A DNA stretch of 64,000 nucleotides from contig MWCY01000012.1 of assembly GCA_002070275.1 (NCBI GenBank), forward strand, positions 1-64,000, read 5' to 3'. Below are positions 8,601-17,490 of the stretch, piece after piece; position 1 is the first letter of the stretch, and each line of letters begins with the position of its first letter. The notes below the pieces were generated by a model that worked only from the letters and a program-made list of their open reading frames with translations, made no database searches and was not told the DNA's origin. This stretch comes from Candidatus Hydrogenedentes bacterium ADurb.Bin170 (lineage in GTDB: Bacteria; Hydrogenedentota; Hydrogenedentia; Hydrogenedentales; CAITNO01). The translations under genes were made by a program, and so were the position numbers.

Positions 8601-10403
8601 TTATCGGATGTTGGCATCACGCACGATCTGAAATGCCTGCCAGAAGCGACGGAGTCTGTCTTCCATGCGTGCGTCCATCTCCAGAGTCGAATACTGCGCA
8701 ATGACATAAAGGCGGATCACATCGGAAGCCTCTTCTTTCAAGCTGTCCAGGCGCTTCGGGAAATGTTCCAGAAACTCATAGGGCGTCATGCTGTCCTGCA
8801 CAGGCGAACCGATATCTGTCGATAAAGCACGAAGTGCCTCATAGGCATACACGGTGTGATCACGAACAGAAATGTCCGTATTGCCGCCCAGCCGATACGG
8901 ATTGCCATAGGCGGTACTGAATGCAATATGCCGCTGAATGCGCAGTCCCCTTTGCATCAGTTTTGCCACGGAAACCCCCATCAGCCACGCAAGGAAACGC
9001 ATGAGCAGTCGCAGCAGCCCCGTAAACAGCGGTATGGAACGCTCCTGCTGCAGCATATGACGTTCCAGAGCGGATAAGATCCGTTTCCCGGCAACATACA
9101 GCAGCACAAGACTTAAAAAAACGAGCAGCGCTCCGTCCAGATATTTTCTGAACGTTTGCTGATCCCAGGATTGAAACGCCGGCACTTCAACAGGAAGCAG
9201 CGTTACAAGCGGGGCGCCCTGACGATACGGGTCCTGCTCATGAAAAGCCACATAGGCCGGAGGCGGCAGTGACGGCATGGGAAAAAGAGCCGCTGCCCGC
9301 AGAATCACCACAATAATACAGAACGCCGTCACCAGCCAGAACCACATCAGTTCCTCTGACATGGAAACACTGCGTACGCTGAAAAAGGCACGCAGCTGGC
9401 GCAGTGCTGTCAGTGCCAACAGAAAAAAGGCGCAGAAAAGGTAGAAAACCACATAAAAACTGCCTGCTTCCAGTCCCTTCTCTCCGAGGTGCTGAAAATA
9501 CCGGGGGCCCAGAATAAAAAGCAGCAGCACCGGTGCGGAAAAATAAAAGATAGCCATGCCCGGATGGCTTCCGGGACGGAGCTCTTCAGTTTTGTATCGG
9601 CTCTGCGGGGTCAAAGGCACATAGGTCTCTGTCGGATCACGGGGACGCAGATCCTGCCACGCTTCCGAGATACCCGCCGGTGCGGCAATTTTTGCTGAAA
9701 CGGTCTTCTCTTTTTCCGGACGGTTCAGAATAGCTGTCAGGCGATCAGCGGCGGCTGTTAAAATCCCGATGTCCCCCGCAAAGGCATCTTCGTCCAGACA
9801 ACATTCCCGGGTGAGCCGGTTCACAACCCACCACACGAAAATCAGAAGACTGCTGTTCAGGATAAAAGGCCACAGATGAGGCCCGAAAAATTGAACGAAA
9901 CGGCTGCCCTGCCCCTCGCTTGCCGCAACGCTCTGTCCGGTAAAATAAACACCGAAGCCCATACTGGTAGCCAGCACATAGGCCGCTACGGAATATCCCA
10001 GAAGGAGGGCGTAGCCTGACTTTGTCTGAAAGGAAGCATGCGCCAGAAGCCGGTTCAGGGCAACAATGCCCAGCAGCAGGAAAAAGAGGAAGAACCGGAG
10101 ATTGCTGTCATGGGTATCCGTGTAGACATAACGGATCATCAGCAGATAAACCAGAACGGACTGGCAGGCAAAAAATATGAAGACCGGCGTAAAAAAGTCA
10201 ATAAAATAATCTGCCCATTGACTGCGCAGCACCACAACTGGGGGACGCAGAGGCGCATCACGGTTCAAACTTTCAAAGTCATGGGGCGCCGGAATATGCA
10301 CCGGTTGCGGCGGTGCGGATATGAGAGAGCTGTAGTCCAGCGGCTCTTCCACTTCCGAAGAGGCGTTTTCATAGAGCTCCGGCGGCACATAGGGCTTGAT
10401 CAT
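8601..10403 (-). CDS. Multi-pass membrane protein with DUF4129-like C-terminus
   Basis: About 600 residues with roughly eight membrane segments and a cytoplasmic-looking N-terminus rich in Pro. The C-terminal 130 residues contain TPYEFLEHFPKRLDSL and IRLYVIAQYST, which resemble DUF4129, a domain usually found at the end of transglutaminase-like membrane proteins. No transglutaminase Cys-His-Asp core is visible here. The ATG at 10403 is preferred because AGGGA lies 8 bases upstream; the longer reading from 10472 adds an unconserved extension. It is the first gene of the run leading into comF and dgkA. A TATAAT at 10428-10433 (minus) could be its -10. The function is unknown. Confidence 0.7.
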   Translation of the reverse strand: MIKPYVPPELYENASSEVEEPLDYSSLISAPPQPVHIPAPHDFESLNRDAPLRPPVVVLRSQWADYFIDFFTPVFIFFACQSVLVYLLMIRYVYTDTHDSNLRFFLFFLLLGIVALNRLLAHASFQTKSGYALLLGYSVAAYVLATSMGFGVYFTGQSVAASEGQGSRFVQFFGPHLWPFILNSSLLIFVWWVVNRLTRECCLDEDAFAGDIGILTAAADRLTAILNRPEKEKTVSAKIAAPAGISEAWQDLRPRDPTETYVPLTPQSRYKTEELRPGSHPGMAIFYFSAPVLLLFILGPRYFQHLGEKGLEAGSFYVVFYLFCAFFLLALTALRQLRAFFSVRSVSMSEELMWFWLVTAFCIIVVILRAAALFPMPSLPPPAYVAFHEQDPYRQGAPLVTLLPVEVPAFQSWDQQTFRKYLDGALLVFLSLVLLYVAGKRILSALERHMLQQERSIPLFTGLLRLLMRFLAWLMGVSVAKLMQRGLRIQRHIAFSTAYGNPYRLGGNTDISVRDHTVYAYEALRALSTDIGSPVQDSMTPYEFLEHFPKRLDSLKEEASDVIRLYVIAQYSTLEMDARMEDRLRRFWQAFQIVRDANIR

Positions 10404-10548
10404 GGCATGAATCCCTGTCTTCCTTCTCATTATAGCCCATCCCATGACAGGACAGAAAAAGAAGTGCCGCAACTTTCTTTACTTCCCGTCCGGCTTTTAT
10501 AATGATGCCGTGTCCTTTATTTTTCCGCTATAGAAAGAGCCGCCTCTT

Positions 10549-11487
10549 ATGATTCTTACGGTTACGCCCAACCCATGCATCGACAAAACCCTTTTCATCC
10601 GGCAGCTTACTGCAGGCGCAAAAATCCGCGTGCCCCGGTACAGCTGCATCACCGGCGGCAAGGGCTGCAACGTGTCCCGTGCTGTCCGGGCAATGGGCGG
10701 CGAAACCAATGCCCTGTTTTTTGCAGCGGGTCATACGGGAAAGCATGCCGTGGAAATGCTGGAACAGGATGACGGTGTTCCCTGCCTGCCGGTCTGGGTT
10801 TCCGGAATGACCCGCACCATCACGACCGTGCTGGAAGAGCCCTTGCACCGCCAGACCGCTCTTTTTGAACCGGGTCCGCCGGTGAACCGGGAAGAATATC
10901 AGGCTTTTTTGCAGCATTTCCGCGAACACGCATGCCGTGCAGCACTGGTTACGCTGAATGGTGCCGCCTCCAATGCGGGACAGGACACGTTGTACTTTGA
11001 TCTCATCCAGATTGCCCATGCCTGTGATGTACCGGTCATTCTGGATGCCTACGGCGCTATTTTTGCAGAAGCGCTAAAAGCGCGTCCTTATATGGTGAAG
11101 CCCAATCTCGAAGAAATGGAAGCGCTCACAGGAAAACGTCTTCCGACAAGACGGGAACAATGGGAAGCCGTGGATTTTCTGCTGGCGCAGGGCATCACGC
11201 TGGTAGTACTGTCTCTGGGAGATCAGGGCGCTCTGGTTGCTTCAGGGGACTGGCACTGCCATCTGCTTCCGCCTGCCATTCAAGAAGTGAACCCTGTAGG
11301 CTCCGGTGACGCTCTGGTTGCGGGCTTCGCTCTCGGGCTTACACAGGGCAGATCCCTCGAAGACACTGCCCGGCTGGGCATTGCCATGGGTACCGCCAAT
11401 GCCATGACCTGGGATATCGGCGTCTTCCATCCGGAAGAAGTGGCTGCGCTGCAAAGCCGGATAACGATCACGCCCCGTCAACCGTAA
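10549..11487 (+). CDS. PfkB-family sugar-phosphate kinase, 1-phosphofructokinase type
   Basis: 312 residues of the ribokinase/PfkB fold. The start MILTVTPNPCIDKTLFI is the classic opening of 1-phosphofructokinase and tagatose-6-phosphate kinases. GGKGCNVSRA forms the substrate side, and NPVGSGDALVAGFALG carries the anion hole and catalytic Asp. It probably phosphorylates fructose 1-phosphate or a related ketose phosphate in the cytoplasm. No PTS gene is adjacent, so fructose uptake by PTS is not shown. A TATAAT at 10498-10503 without a good -35 precedes it. The end lies only 11 bases from the convergent YheT-like gene. Confidence 0.88.
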   Translation: MILTVTPNPCIDKTLFIRQLTAGAKIRVPRYSCITGGKGCNVSRAVRAMGGETNALFFAAGHTGKHAVEMLEQDDGVPCLPVWVSGMTRTITTVLEEPLHRQTALFEPGPPVNREEYQAFLQHFREHACRAALVTLNGAASNAGQDTLYFDLIQIAHACDVPVILDAYGAIFAEALKARPYMVKPNLEEMEALTGKRLPTRREQWEAVDFLLAQGITLVVLSLGDQGALVASGDWHCHLLPPAIQEVNPVGSGDALVAGFALGLTQGRSLEDTARLGIAMGTANAMTWDIGVFHPEEVAALQSRITITPRQP

Positions 11488-11498
11488 AGTGCGGCTGC

Positions 11499-12566
11499 TT
11501 ATGCCTGCCCGGACGTCTTTCCTCCGACGCCTTCCTTCAGCAGCATCCGGAAAAAGCGGAGGCTTTGCTCTTCATACCACGATCTGGTCAGGAAAGGCAG
11601 CGGTCCGCAGACAAAAGCCCCATGCCCGCCCCGCTCCGTAAAAAGAGGATACAGCCACGGCGACTGCTCAACCGCTTCATAGGGCATGCATTCAGGGAGA
11701 ATAAAAAAATCATCAAGAGCCGTCATGAGCAGCGTAGGTACCCGAACCCCGGGCAGAAATTGACCGCAGCCTGTTTTCTTCCAGTAGTCTTCCGCATCGA
11801 CAAAACCGTTCAGCGGCGCCGTGACAGCACTGTCAAAAGTATAGAAATCATCTGAATTACGGATGGCGTCTTCATCCAGCAGACCGGGGAAACGCCACGC
11901 AAGATCGAGCGCTTTGGGTTTCATGGTCTTTATAAAGTGGCGCGCATAAAAACCGTTGAAGAGCTGATGAAAATAAGGTGCCGCCGTCTGCGGTTCGTAA
12001 GGGGGCGACAGGAGAAAAGCCCCGTCCATCCACAGGCGTGCGTTTTCTCCTTCTTCGCCCAGCAGTTTGCCCAGAACATTTCCGCCCAGTGATATGCCGA
12101 TACCGAAAATGGGACGATCAGGATAGCGCTCCCGGAAATGTTCCAGAACAAATTTCGGATCTTCCGTGGCACCTATGTGATAGAACTTTGCGGTGCGGTT
12201 CATTTCAAAGCCGCAGGAACGGAACAGCATGGCGGCAAAAGTCCAGCCGAGCTTCTTGAAAAGGCGGCCGTAGCCGGATATGTAGTAAGAATGCGCATCT
12301 CCTTCCAGGCCGTGAAAAAGCACTACGACCGGCGCATTCTCCTTCCCGTCCACGAACACAAGATCCAGGAAGTCTCCGTCCGGTGTATCCCAACGCTCTC
12401 TTCGGAACTTGGGCGCCAGAAGAAGACCGGTCTTCTTGCGGACCGTCCCCACCCAGATCGTCTGCGCATGGGTGTTCTTCATCCACCAGGGCGCCCGGTA
12501 AGGATAGCGTTCAAGCACCTCCAGTATGCGCGTTTTCATTGCCCCCGGATCACAGTACGACAGCAT
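11499..12566 (-). CDS. Alpha/beta-hydrolase, YheT/EMB8 family
   Basis: About 355 residues. The N-terminus WWMKNTHAQTIW is the hallmark of the YheT/EMB8 hydrolases. The fold is shown by VLFHGLEGDAHS (oxyanion strand), the nucleophile elbow GISLGGN with its Ser, and the C-terminal His in ERGGHGAFV. These are carboxylester hydrolases of mostly unknown substrate. The ATG at 12566 is chosen because AAGGA lies 9 bases upstream; the TTG at 12572 has no suitable site. The 153 bases before it (12567-12719) hold a GGGGTGC/GCACCCC hairpin at 12597-12615 without a T run. Confidence 0.88.
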   Translation of the reverse strand: MLSYCDPGAMKTRILEVLERYPYRAPWWMKNTHAQTIWVGTVRKKTGLLLAPKFRRERWDTPDGDFLDLVFVDGKENAPVVVLFHGLEGDAHSYYISGYGRLFKKLGWTFAAMLFRSCGFEMNRTAKFYHIGATEDPKFVLEHFRERYPDRPIFGIGISLGGNVLGKLLGEEGENARLWMDGAFLLSPPYEPQTAAPYFHQLFNGFYARHFIKTMKPKALDLAWRFPGLLDEDAIRNSDDFYTFDSAVTAPLNGFVDAEDYWKKTGCGQFLPGVRVPTLLMTALDDFFILPECMPYEAVEQSPWLYPLFTERGGHGAFVCGPLPFLTRSWYEEQSLRFFRMLLKEGVGGKTSGQA

Positions 12567-12719
12567 GAGCAATAATCCTTAAAGACGACATCAGTCGGGG
12601 TGCCATGAGCACCCCTTGATCAACCCACAGGGATTACTCTAACGCATTTAACACCGGATTTTCCAGAGGAAAGCAGCTCAGGGCAGCCTTCTGTTCCGGC
12701 AGTGCCGATACCGGAAAAT

Positions 12720-14471
12720 TTACTTCTTTTTTCCGCCCCCCGGCATAAGGATCTGATGCTGGATTATACGCTCTCGGTCTGTCCGTGCCACAGGAATAGG
12801 CCGCATTTTCGTGTCTATTCCCGCATAGAACATGGCGGTGGCAACGGTGCCGGGCGTAGGAATGAAACATTGGAGCTGCTGGGGGCTCCAGTTCCGTTCT
12901 TTGAGCCAGGCAGCCAGCTTGCGCATATCGCCGGCGGTGCATCCTGGGAAGGCGCTGATCAGATACGGAACCACGTACTGTTCTTTTCCGGCACGCTGCG
13001 ACTCCCGGCGAAAAAGGGCAAGAAATTCCTCAAAACGGCTCAGGGAAGGCTTGCGCATCAGTGCCAGCACACGGTCTTCACTGTGCTCAGGCGCCACTTT
13101 CAGCTGACCACCCACAAAATCGGAGATGAGCGTACGCATAAACAGAGTGTTTTCCCGGCTCATATCATAACGCACACCGCTTGACACGCGCAGATGACGC
13201 ACGCCCTCCAGTGCCGCCACTTCCTGAAGCATGCCGACAAGACCCGCCTCATCACATTTGAAATGCGGACAGCGCCTGGGATAAAGACAGTCCGGACGGC
13301 GGCAGGACGAGGGATCATCGGCACAATAAGCGCCCCACATATTGGCGGTCGGGCCGCCTACGTCGGAAATACTTCCCTTCCAGTCCGGATGCTTCGTAAG
13401 CGATGCGGCTTCCGCCACAATGGAATTCCGACTCCGCGACTGAATCTGTCGCCCCTGATGCAGTGTAATGGAGCAGAAGGTACAACCGGCGGCACAGCCG
13501 CGGTGTGCCGTAATGCTGAACTGGATCATATCGGCGGCAGGAATACGCTCCTTATATACGGGATGCGGGCGGCGGGTGAATGGAAGCGCATAGATCCTGT
13601 CCATTTCTTCTTCGTTCATAGGTGCGGCAGGCGGTGTGAAATACACTTCCTGTGCGCCGGACAGCTGCACCATCCATTTTCTCCCCTGATGAAGCACTTC
13701 CTCCATTGTGAGCGTAGCTGTCATGAGTGCGGCAGGCGATGCAAGAATATCTTCGTGCGACGGAAGCGTACAAATCTTGTCCGGCGACGGAATCAGATCT
13801 GCCGCACTTTCTTTTGTGCGGCCTGTCAGTGAAAAAACAGTGCCGGGAATGCCGCGCAGGACAGCCTGCTGATCCGGGCTGCCTGCCGGAAGGGAGGAAA
13901 GACGGCGGGCAATCTCGAGCACTGCTCTCTCCCCCATGCCGTACACAAGAAGATCCGCCTTGCTGTCAAGAAGAATGGAACGGCGCAGTTTGTCCGACCA
14001 GAAATCGTAATGAGAAGCACGGCGCATGGACGCTTCCACACCCCCCAGCACAACAGGAAGCCCGGAAAAAGCCTGACGCAGCAGACCTGTGTACACCAGA
14101 GAAGCCCGATTCGGGCGGGCGCCATGGCGGTTGCCCGGGGTAAAAGCGTCGCCATGCCGCAGTTTGCGGAAGGCCGTATAATGGGCAAGCATGGAATCCA
14201 GCGCCCCGGAAGTCACTCCGGCAAAAAGGCGCGGCCGTCCCATCGCACAGATATCGTCCGTTGTGTCCCAGCGGGGCTGCGCCACGACTCCCACTCTGTA
14301 TCCTTCTGAAACAAGAACCCTGCCGATCAGTGCCGTACCGAAAGAAGGATGATCAATGTAGGCGTCGCCGGTGACCAGAAGTATGTCAATCTCGCTCCAG
14401 CCGTACGCTTCCATGTCCCGGCGCGACATGGGAAGGGGCTGAAACAGCGGGCGGTCTGAATTATTTTTCAT
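12720..14471 (-). CDS. ygiQ: YgiQ-family radical SAM protein
   Basis: 583 residues. The N-terminal domain opens with LPMSRRDMEAYGW and ILLVTGDAYIDHPSFG, as in UPF0313/YgiQ proteins, followed by LGGVEASMRR. The radical-SAM cluster is C-A-A-G-C-T-F-C (RGCAAGCTFCSI), which binds a 4Fe-4S cluster and S-adenosylmethionine. The C-terminal domain includes KVAPEHSEDRVLALM. The physiological reaction of YgiQ is not established. The length is close to, slightly under, the usual 600-700. It is on the same strand as the YheT-like gene 153 bases downstream. Confidence 0.93.
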   Translation of the reverse strand: MKNNSDRPLFQPLPMSRRDMEAYGWSEIDILLVTGDAYIDHPSFGTALIGRVLVSEGYRVGVVAQPRWDTTDDICAMGRPRLFAGVTSGALDSMLAHYTAFRKLRHGDAFTPGNRHGARPNRASLVYTGLLRQAFSGLPVVLGGVEASMRRASHYDFWSDKLRRSILLDSKADLLVYGMGERAVLEIARRLSSLPAGSPDQQAVLRGIPGTVFSLTGRTKESAADLIPSPDKICTLPSHEDILASPAALMTATLTMEEVLHQGRKWMVQLSGAQEVYFTPPAAPMNEEEMDRIYALPFTRRPHPVYKERIPAADMIQFSITAHRGCAAGCTFCSITLHQGRQIQSRSRNSIVAEAASLTKHPDWKGSISDVGGPTANMWGAYCADDPSSCRRPDCLYPRRCPHFKCDEAGLVGMLQEVAALEGVRHLRVSSGVRYDMSRENTLFMRTLISDFVGGQLKVAPEHSEDRVLALMRKPSLSRFEEFLALFRRESQRAGKEQYVVPYLISAFPGCTAGDMRKLAAWLKERNWSPQQLQCFIPTPGTVATAMFYAGIDTKMRPIPVARTDRERIIQHQILMPGGGKKK

Positions 14472-14492
14472 GAATTTCCAGTAAGAATTTGT

Positions 14493-15446
14493 CTAATTCC
14501 CGGCAGGAGGAAAGAGCGCACGGAGAAACGCCGACTCTGAACCCTCATAACGCGCCTCGGCAAGAAATTCAACACCCCGCTGATTGCCCCAGGAATAATT
14601 GATGACCAGATGCCCCTCAAATTCACAGTAGTCAAAATCCGAGTTATTGAGATTCACTGCCTCCGCAATCTGTTTACGCTGTTCCGCTGTCAGAGCCTGG
14701 TTGGCGATTGTGCGGTCGCTGTCGTCGGCTTTCAGCACAGGATTCACCGGACTCGGATCCCAGTGAATCAGATCGCGGGATCGCACCACATACTGTTCAT
14801 AGGATCCGGATATTTCCTCCAGATAAAAGTTGTAATACCAGCCTTCGTGCCAGCGCAGGCAATGCGGAGCAGTATACCTGCTTTTATCAAAAGTACATTC
14901 CGGCGCGGTAAGCGTCCACACTTTCAGATCAGGTGACGTGGCAAACCTCGCCGTAAAACGAACCCCTGCCACCTCTTCGGGCTTGCCCACTTCAAACATC
15001 AGCGTATAGCCCTCCGGTGTTTTGCAGAGCGAGGTATTGAAAAGTCCGTACCCGGGAAGTGTCAGGGCATTCCAGCTGTCCCAGTGCTCCAGATCGCGCG
15101 AGACAAAGAGGTCCACTTCTTCTCCGTCCACCGCTTTTGTTCCCGTAACAATCACAAGATCCCCATCCACGGTGGCACTGCCGAAATGGTATCCCGCGGC
15201 AAAAGAAGGCGTTGCCTCGCCAGTCTCATGGTCAATGAAGCGGAAAAAAGACTTGCCGCTGCTGTTATCCCAGTAGTTGTGGCGGACGTATTCGAAACGA
15301 TAAAGCCGCTCTTTGAAAACAATGGGTGTCGTCTCCACAAGATCAAGATCAATGGTGCCCAGTTTGACGATTTCCGGTGGGGCGGAAAAAGCATTGTACG
15401 TGAGCAGCAGTACAGGAAGAAGCAGCCCGGCATAGATTTTTTTCAT
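14493..15446 (-). CDS. Secreted GH43/GH117-like five-bladed propeller protein
   Basis: 317 residues with an N-terminal signal peptide (MKKIYAGLLLPVLLL, cleavage near AFSA). The body contains repeated propeller strands typical of family 43/117/130 glycosidases: LFVSRDLEHWDSW, FATSPDLKVWT and VVRSRDLIHWDP. A catalytic triad cannot be assigned by eye, so it may be a glycosidase or a non-catalytic homologue. It lies just upstream of ygiQ on the same strand (21-base gap) and diverges from the aldehyde dehydrogenase at 15677. The fold assignment is reasonably firm, the substrate unknown. Confidence 0.65.
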   Translation of the reverse strand: MKKIYAGLLLPVLLLTYNAFSAPPEIVKLGTIDLDLVETTPIVFKERLYRFEYVRHNYWDNSSGKSFFRFIDHETGEATPSFAAGYHFGSATVDGDLVIVTGTKAVDGEEVDLFVSRDLEHWDSWNALTLPGYGLFNTSLCKTPEGYTLMFEVGKPEEVAGVRFTARFATSPDLKVWTLTAPECTFDKSRYTAPHCLRWHEGWYYNFYLEEISGSYEQYVVRSRDLIHWDPSPVNPVLKADDSDRTIANQALTAEQRKQIAEAVNLNNSDFDYCEFEGHLVINYSWGNQRGVEFLAEARYEGSESAFLRALFPPAGN

Positions 15447-15536
15447 AGTCCTGTTTCCATATTCATCCAGCGGCTATTGTACAGCAATATTTCATGAGGA
15501 CACAACCGGCAGAGTACAGTGAACTTTGTTCAGTTT

Positions 15537-15566
15537 TTGGTGTATCCGCTGGAAGTATGGTACCAT
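15537..15566 (+). promoter_or_regulatory. Predicted promoter for the aldehyde dehydrogenase gene
   Basis: TTGGTG (15537-15542), 18-base spacer, TACCAT (15561-15566) preceded by TGG, giving an extended -10 about 110 bases before the gene at 15677. The 15447-15676 gap otherwise holds no gene I can support. Confidence 0.4.
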
Positions 15567-15676
15567 GCAGCAGGTCAAAGCTGTTCCGGCATCCCTTTGA
15601 GACAGGCCGGATATGCACCTTTGCGTGACTGTTTACTTCTGTCATCACATGTTACCTTTGAAAGGAGCAGGAAGCC

Positions 15677-17290
15677 ATGTCACAGACTGCCGCTGAAACA
15701 AAAGACCGCATCGACGTCCACAACCCGAAAACAGGGGAAGTACTTTACACCGTTTCTGAATACACCGTTGAAGAAATCGCCGATATTTACGAAAAGGCAC
15801 GGGCTGCTCAGGCTGTTCTGGCAAAAATGTCCGTTGCCGAACGTCTGCAGGAAACGCAGAAACTGAAAAAATATCTCTGCGACAACATGGACGAAGTATG
15901 CCGTAAAATCATCAGTGAGACGGGAAAAAGCCGCACTGATGCCCTTCTTGCGGAAATTTATCCTATTCTGGATATGCTTGATTATTATGCGAAAAATGCC
16001 GTTCGCTTTCTCGCCGATCAAAAGGTCAATACGCCCATCGTGATGCTGGGGCCGGGACTGACAGGAACTGTCCGGGATTTCTTCAGCAAAAAAGCAAAAA
16101 TTATTTATGAACCCCTCGGCACAGTACTGATCGTGGCGCCCTGGAACTATCCTTTCCATCTGAGCATCTTCCCCGCAATCAGCGCTTTTCTCGCCGGAAA
16201 CGCCGTCATTATCAAGCCCTCGACACAGACCCCGCTGAAAGGGCTGTATGAGGAAATGATCGAAAAAAGCGGCTTCATGAAAGATGCCATTCAATGCGTA
16301 TACGGCAGCCGCAAAACCGGAGAACGGCTGATCGATGCGAAGCCTGCCAAAATCTTTTTCACCGGCAGTGTTTCAGGCGGTCGCCATGTCATGACACAAG
16401 CTGCCAAATATCTGATCCCTGTGGAACTGGAACTGGGCGGAAAAGATCCCATGATCGTCTTTGACGATGTTCACCTGGAACGGGCGACCAGCGGGGCCCT
16501 GTGGGGCGGTATGCTCAATTGTGGCCAGACCTGCACCTCTGTGGAGCGGATTTTTGTGCAGGAAAGCATTCTAGATGCTTTTGTGGCGCAGCTCAAGGAG
16601 AAAATGGAAAAAATCAGCACTTTAAGCACCAAGCCGGACGATGACGGCGGTCTTTGTGTGGGCTGCATGACCACTTCTTTCCAGATCGAAGAAATCGAGG
16701 CACAGCTGCAGGAAGCACAGGAAAAAGGAGCTGATATCGTCTCGGGCGGCAAATGTGTCCCCGGCACCCATATTTTTCCGCCTACACTGGTGGTAACCCG
16801 TAATCTTTCCCTGAAAATCCTGAACGACGAAACCTTCGGGCCTGTCGTTACCGTTGTTCCCTTTAAAACTGAAGAAGAAGCCATCCGGCTCGCCAACGAT
16901 TCTCCCTTCGGCCTGAATTCAAGTGTATGGTCCCGTGATCTGGTGCGGGCGGAGCGGGTAGCCCGTGCGCTCGTGTCAGGCAATGTCTCCATCAACAACG
17001 TTCTGGCAACACAGGCAAATGCCGCCCTGCCCTTCGGCGGTGCAAAAGAAAGCGGCATGGGCCGTTATCACGGTCCTTTCGGACTGCACAGCTTCAGCAA
17101 CATCAAATCGATGACTATAGATCAGAGCAGTGATAGAAGCGAAATCAACTGGTATCCTTATACAAAAGAGAAATTTGAACTGCTGACAAAATTGTTTAAA
17201 ACCCTTTATTCAGGACATCCTCTTGCGTTGCTCCGTGCCGGACTGCTGGGAAGCAAACTGGCGGCTCTGGTCAAAAAGCAACGTCTCTGA
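15677..17290 (+). CDS. NAD(P)-dependent aldehyde dehydrogenase
   Basis: 537 residues of the ALDH superfamily. Landmarks are the Asn of VAPWNYPF, the Rossmann region around FFTGSVSGG, the general base Glu in ELELGGKDPMIV, and the catalytic Cys in NCGQTCTSVER. PFGGAKESGMGRYHG near the C-terminus is also conserved. It oxidises an aldehyde to the acid in the cytoplasm. The extra C-terminal tail after TIDQSS is hydrophobic and basic (HPLALLRAGLLGSKLAALV) and could associate with the membrane, as in fatty-aldehyde dehydrogenases; this is an inference. A GGAG site sits ahead of the ATG. No adjacent pathway genes define the substrate. Confidence 0.92.
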   Translation: MSQTAAETKDRIDVHNPKTGEVLYTVSEYTVEEIADIYEKARAAQAVLAKMSVAERLQETQKLKKYLCDNMDEVCRKIISETGKSRTDALLAEIYPILDMLDYYAKNAVRFLADQKVNTPIVMLGPGLTGTVRDFFSKKAKIIYEPLGTVLIVAPWNYPFHLSIFPAISAFLAGNAVIIKPSTQTPLKGLYEEMIEKSGFMKDAIQCVYGSRKTGERLIDAKPAKIFFTGSVSGGRHVMTQAAKYLIPVELELGGKDPMIVFDDVHLERATSGALWGGMLNCGQTCTSVERIFVQESILDAFVAQLKEKMEKISTLSTKPDDDGGLCVGCMTTSFQIEEIEAQLQEAQEKGADIVSGGKCVPGTHIFPPTLVVTRNLSLKILNDETFGPVVTVVPFKTEEEAIRLANDSPFGLNSSVWSRDLVRAERVARALVSGNVSINNVLATQANAALPFGGAKESGMGRYHGPFGLHSFSNIKSMTIDQSSDRSEINWYPYTKEKFELLTKLFKTLYSGHPLALLRAGLLGSKLAALVKKQRL

Positions 17291-17437
17291 TCCTTCATCA
17301 GCAGATCGAAGTGCACCCTGATCACCCTGTGCATGTCCGTCAGACGTGTACGGCTGCGGGATTTATGTGCGCACGAAACACCTCCGGATAAGCACCCATA
17401 CCCCGCGTCTCCGGCGGTCTCCTTTCCGGATCCGGAT

Positions 17438-17467
17438 TTGTGAATTTTGCGTCCGGGCCTGTATACT
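17438..17467 (+). promoter_or_regulatory. Predicted promoter for the PKD lipoprotein gene
   Basis: TTGTGA at 17438-17443 and TATACT at 17462-17467 are 18 bases apart, about 24 bases before the start codon, so the leader would be very short. Confidence 0.5.
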
Positions 17468-17490
17468 TAGGTGTTTGAAAGGAACAGTTC

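Noticed and set aside
12597-12615. GGGGTGC/GCACCCC hairpin considered as a terminator
   Set aside because: No T run follows on either strand, so only an intergenic hairpin can be claimed.
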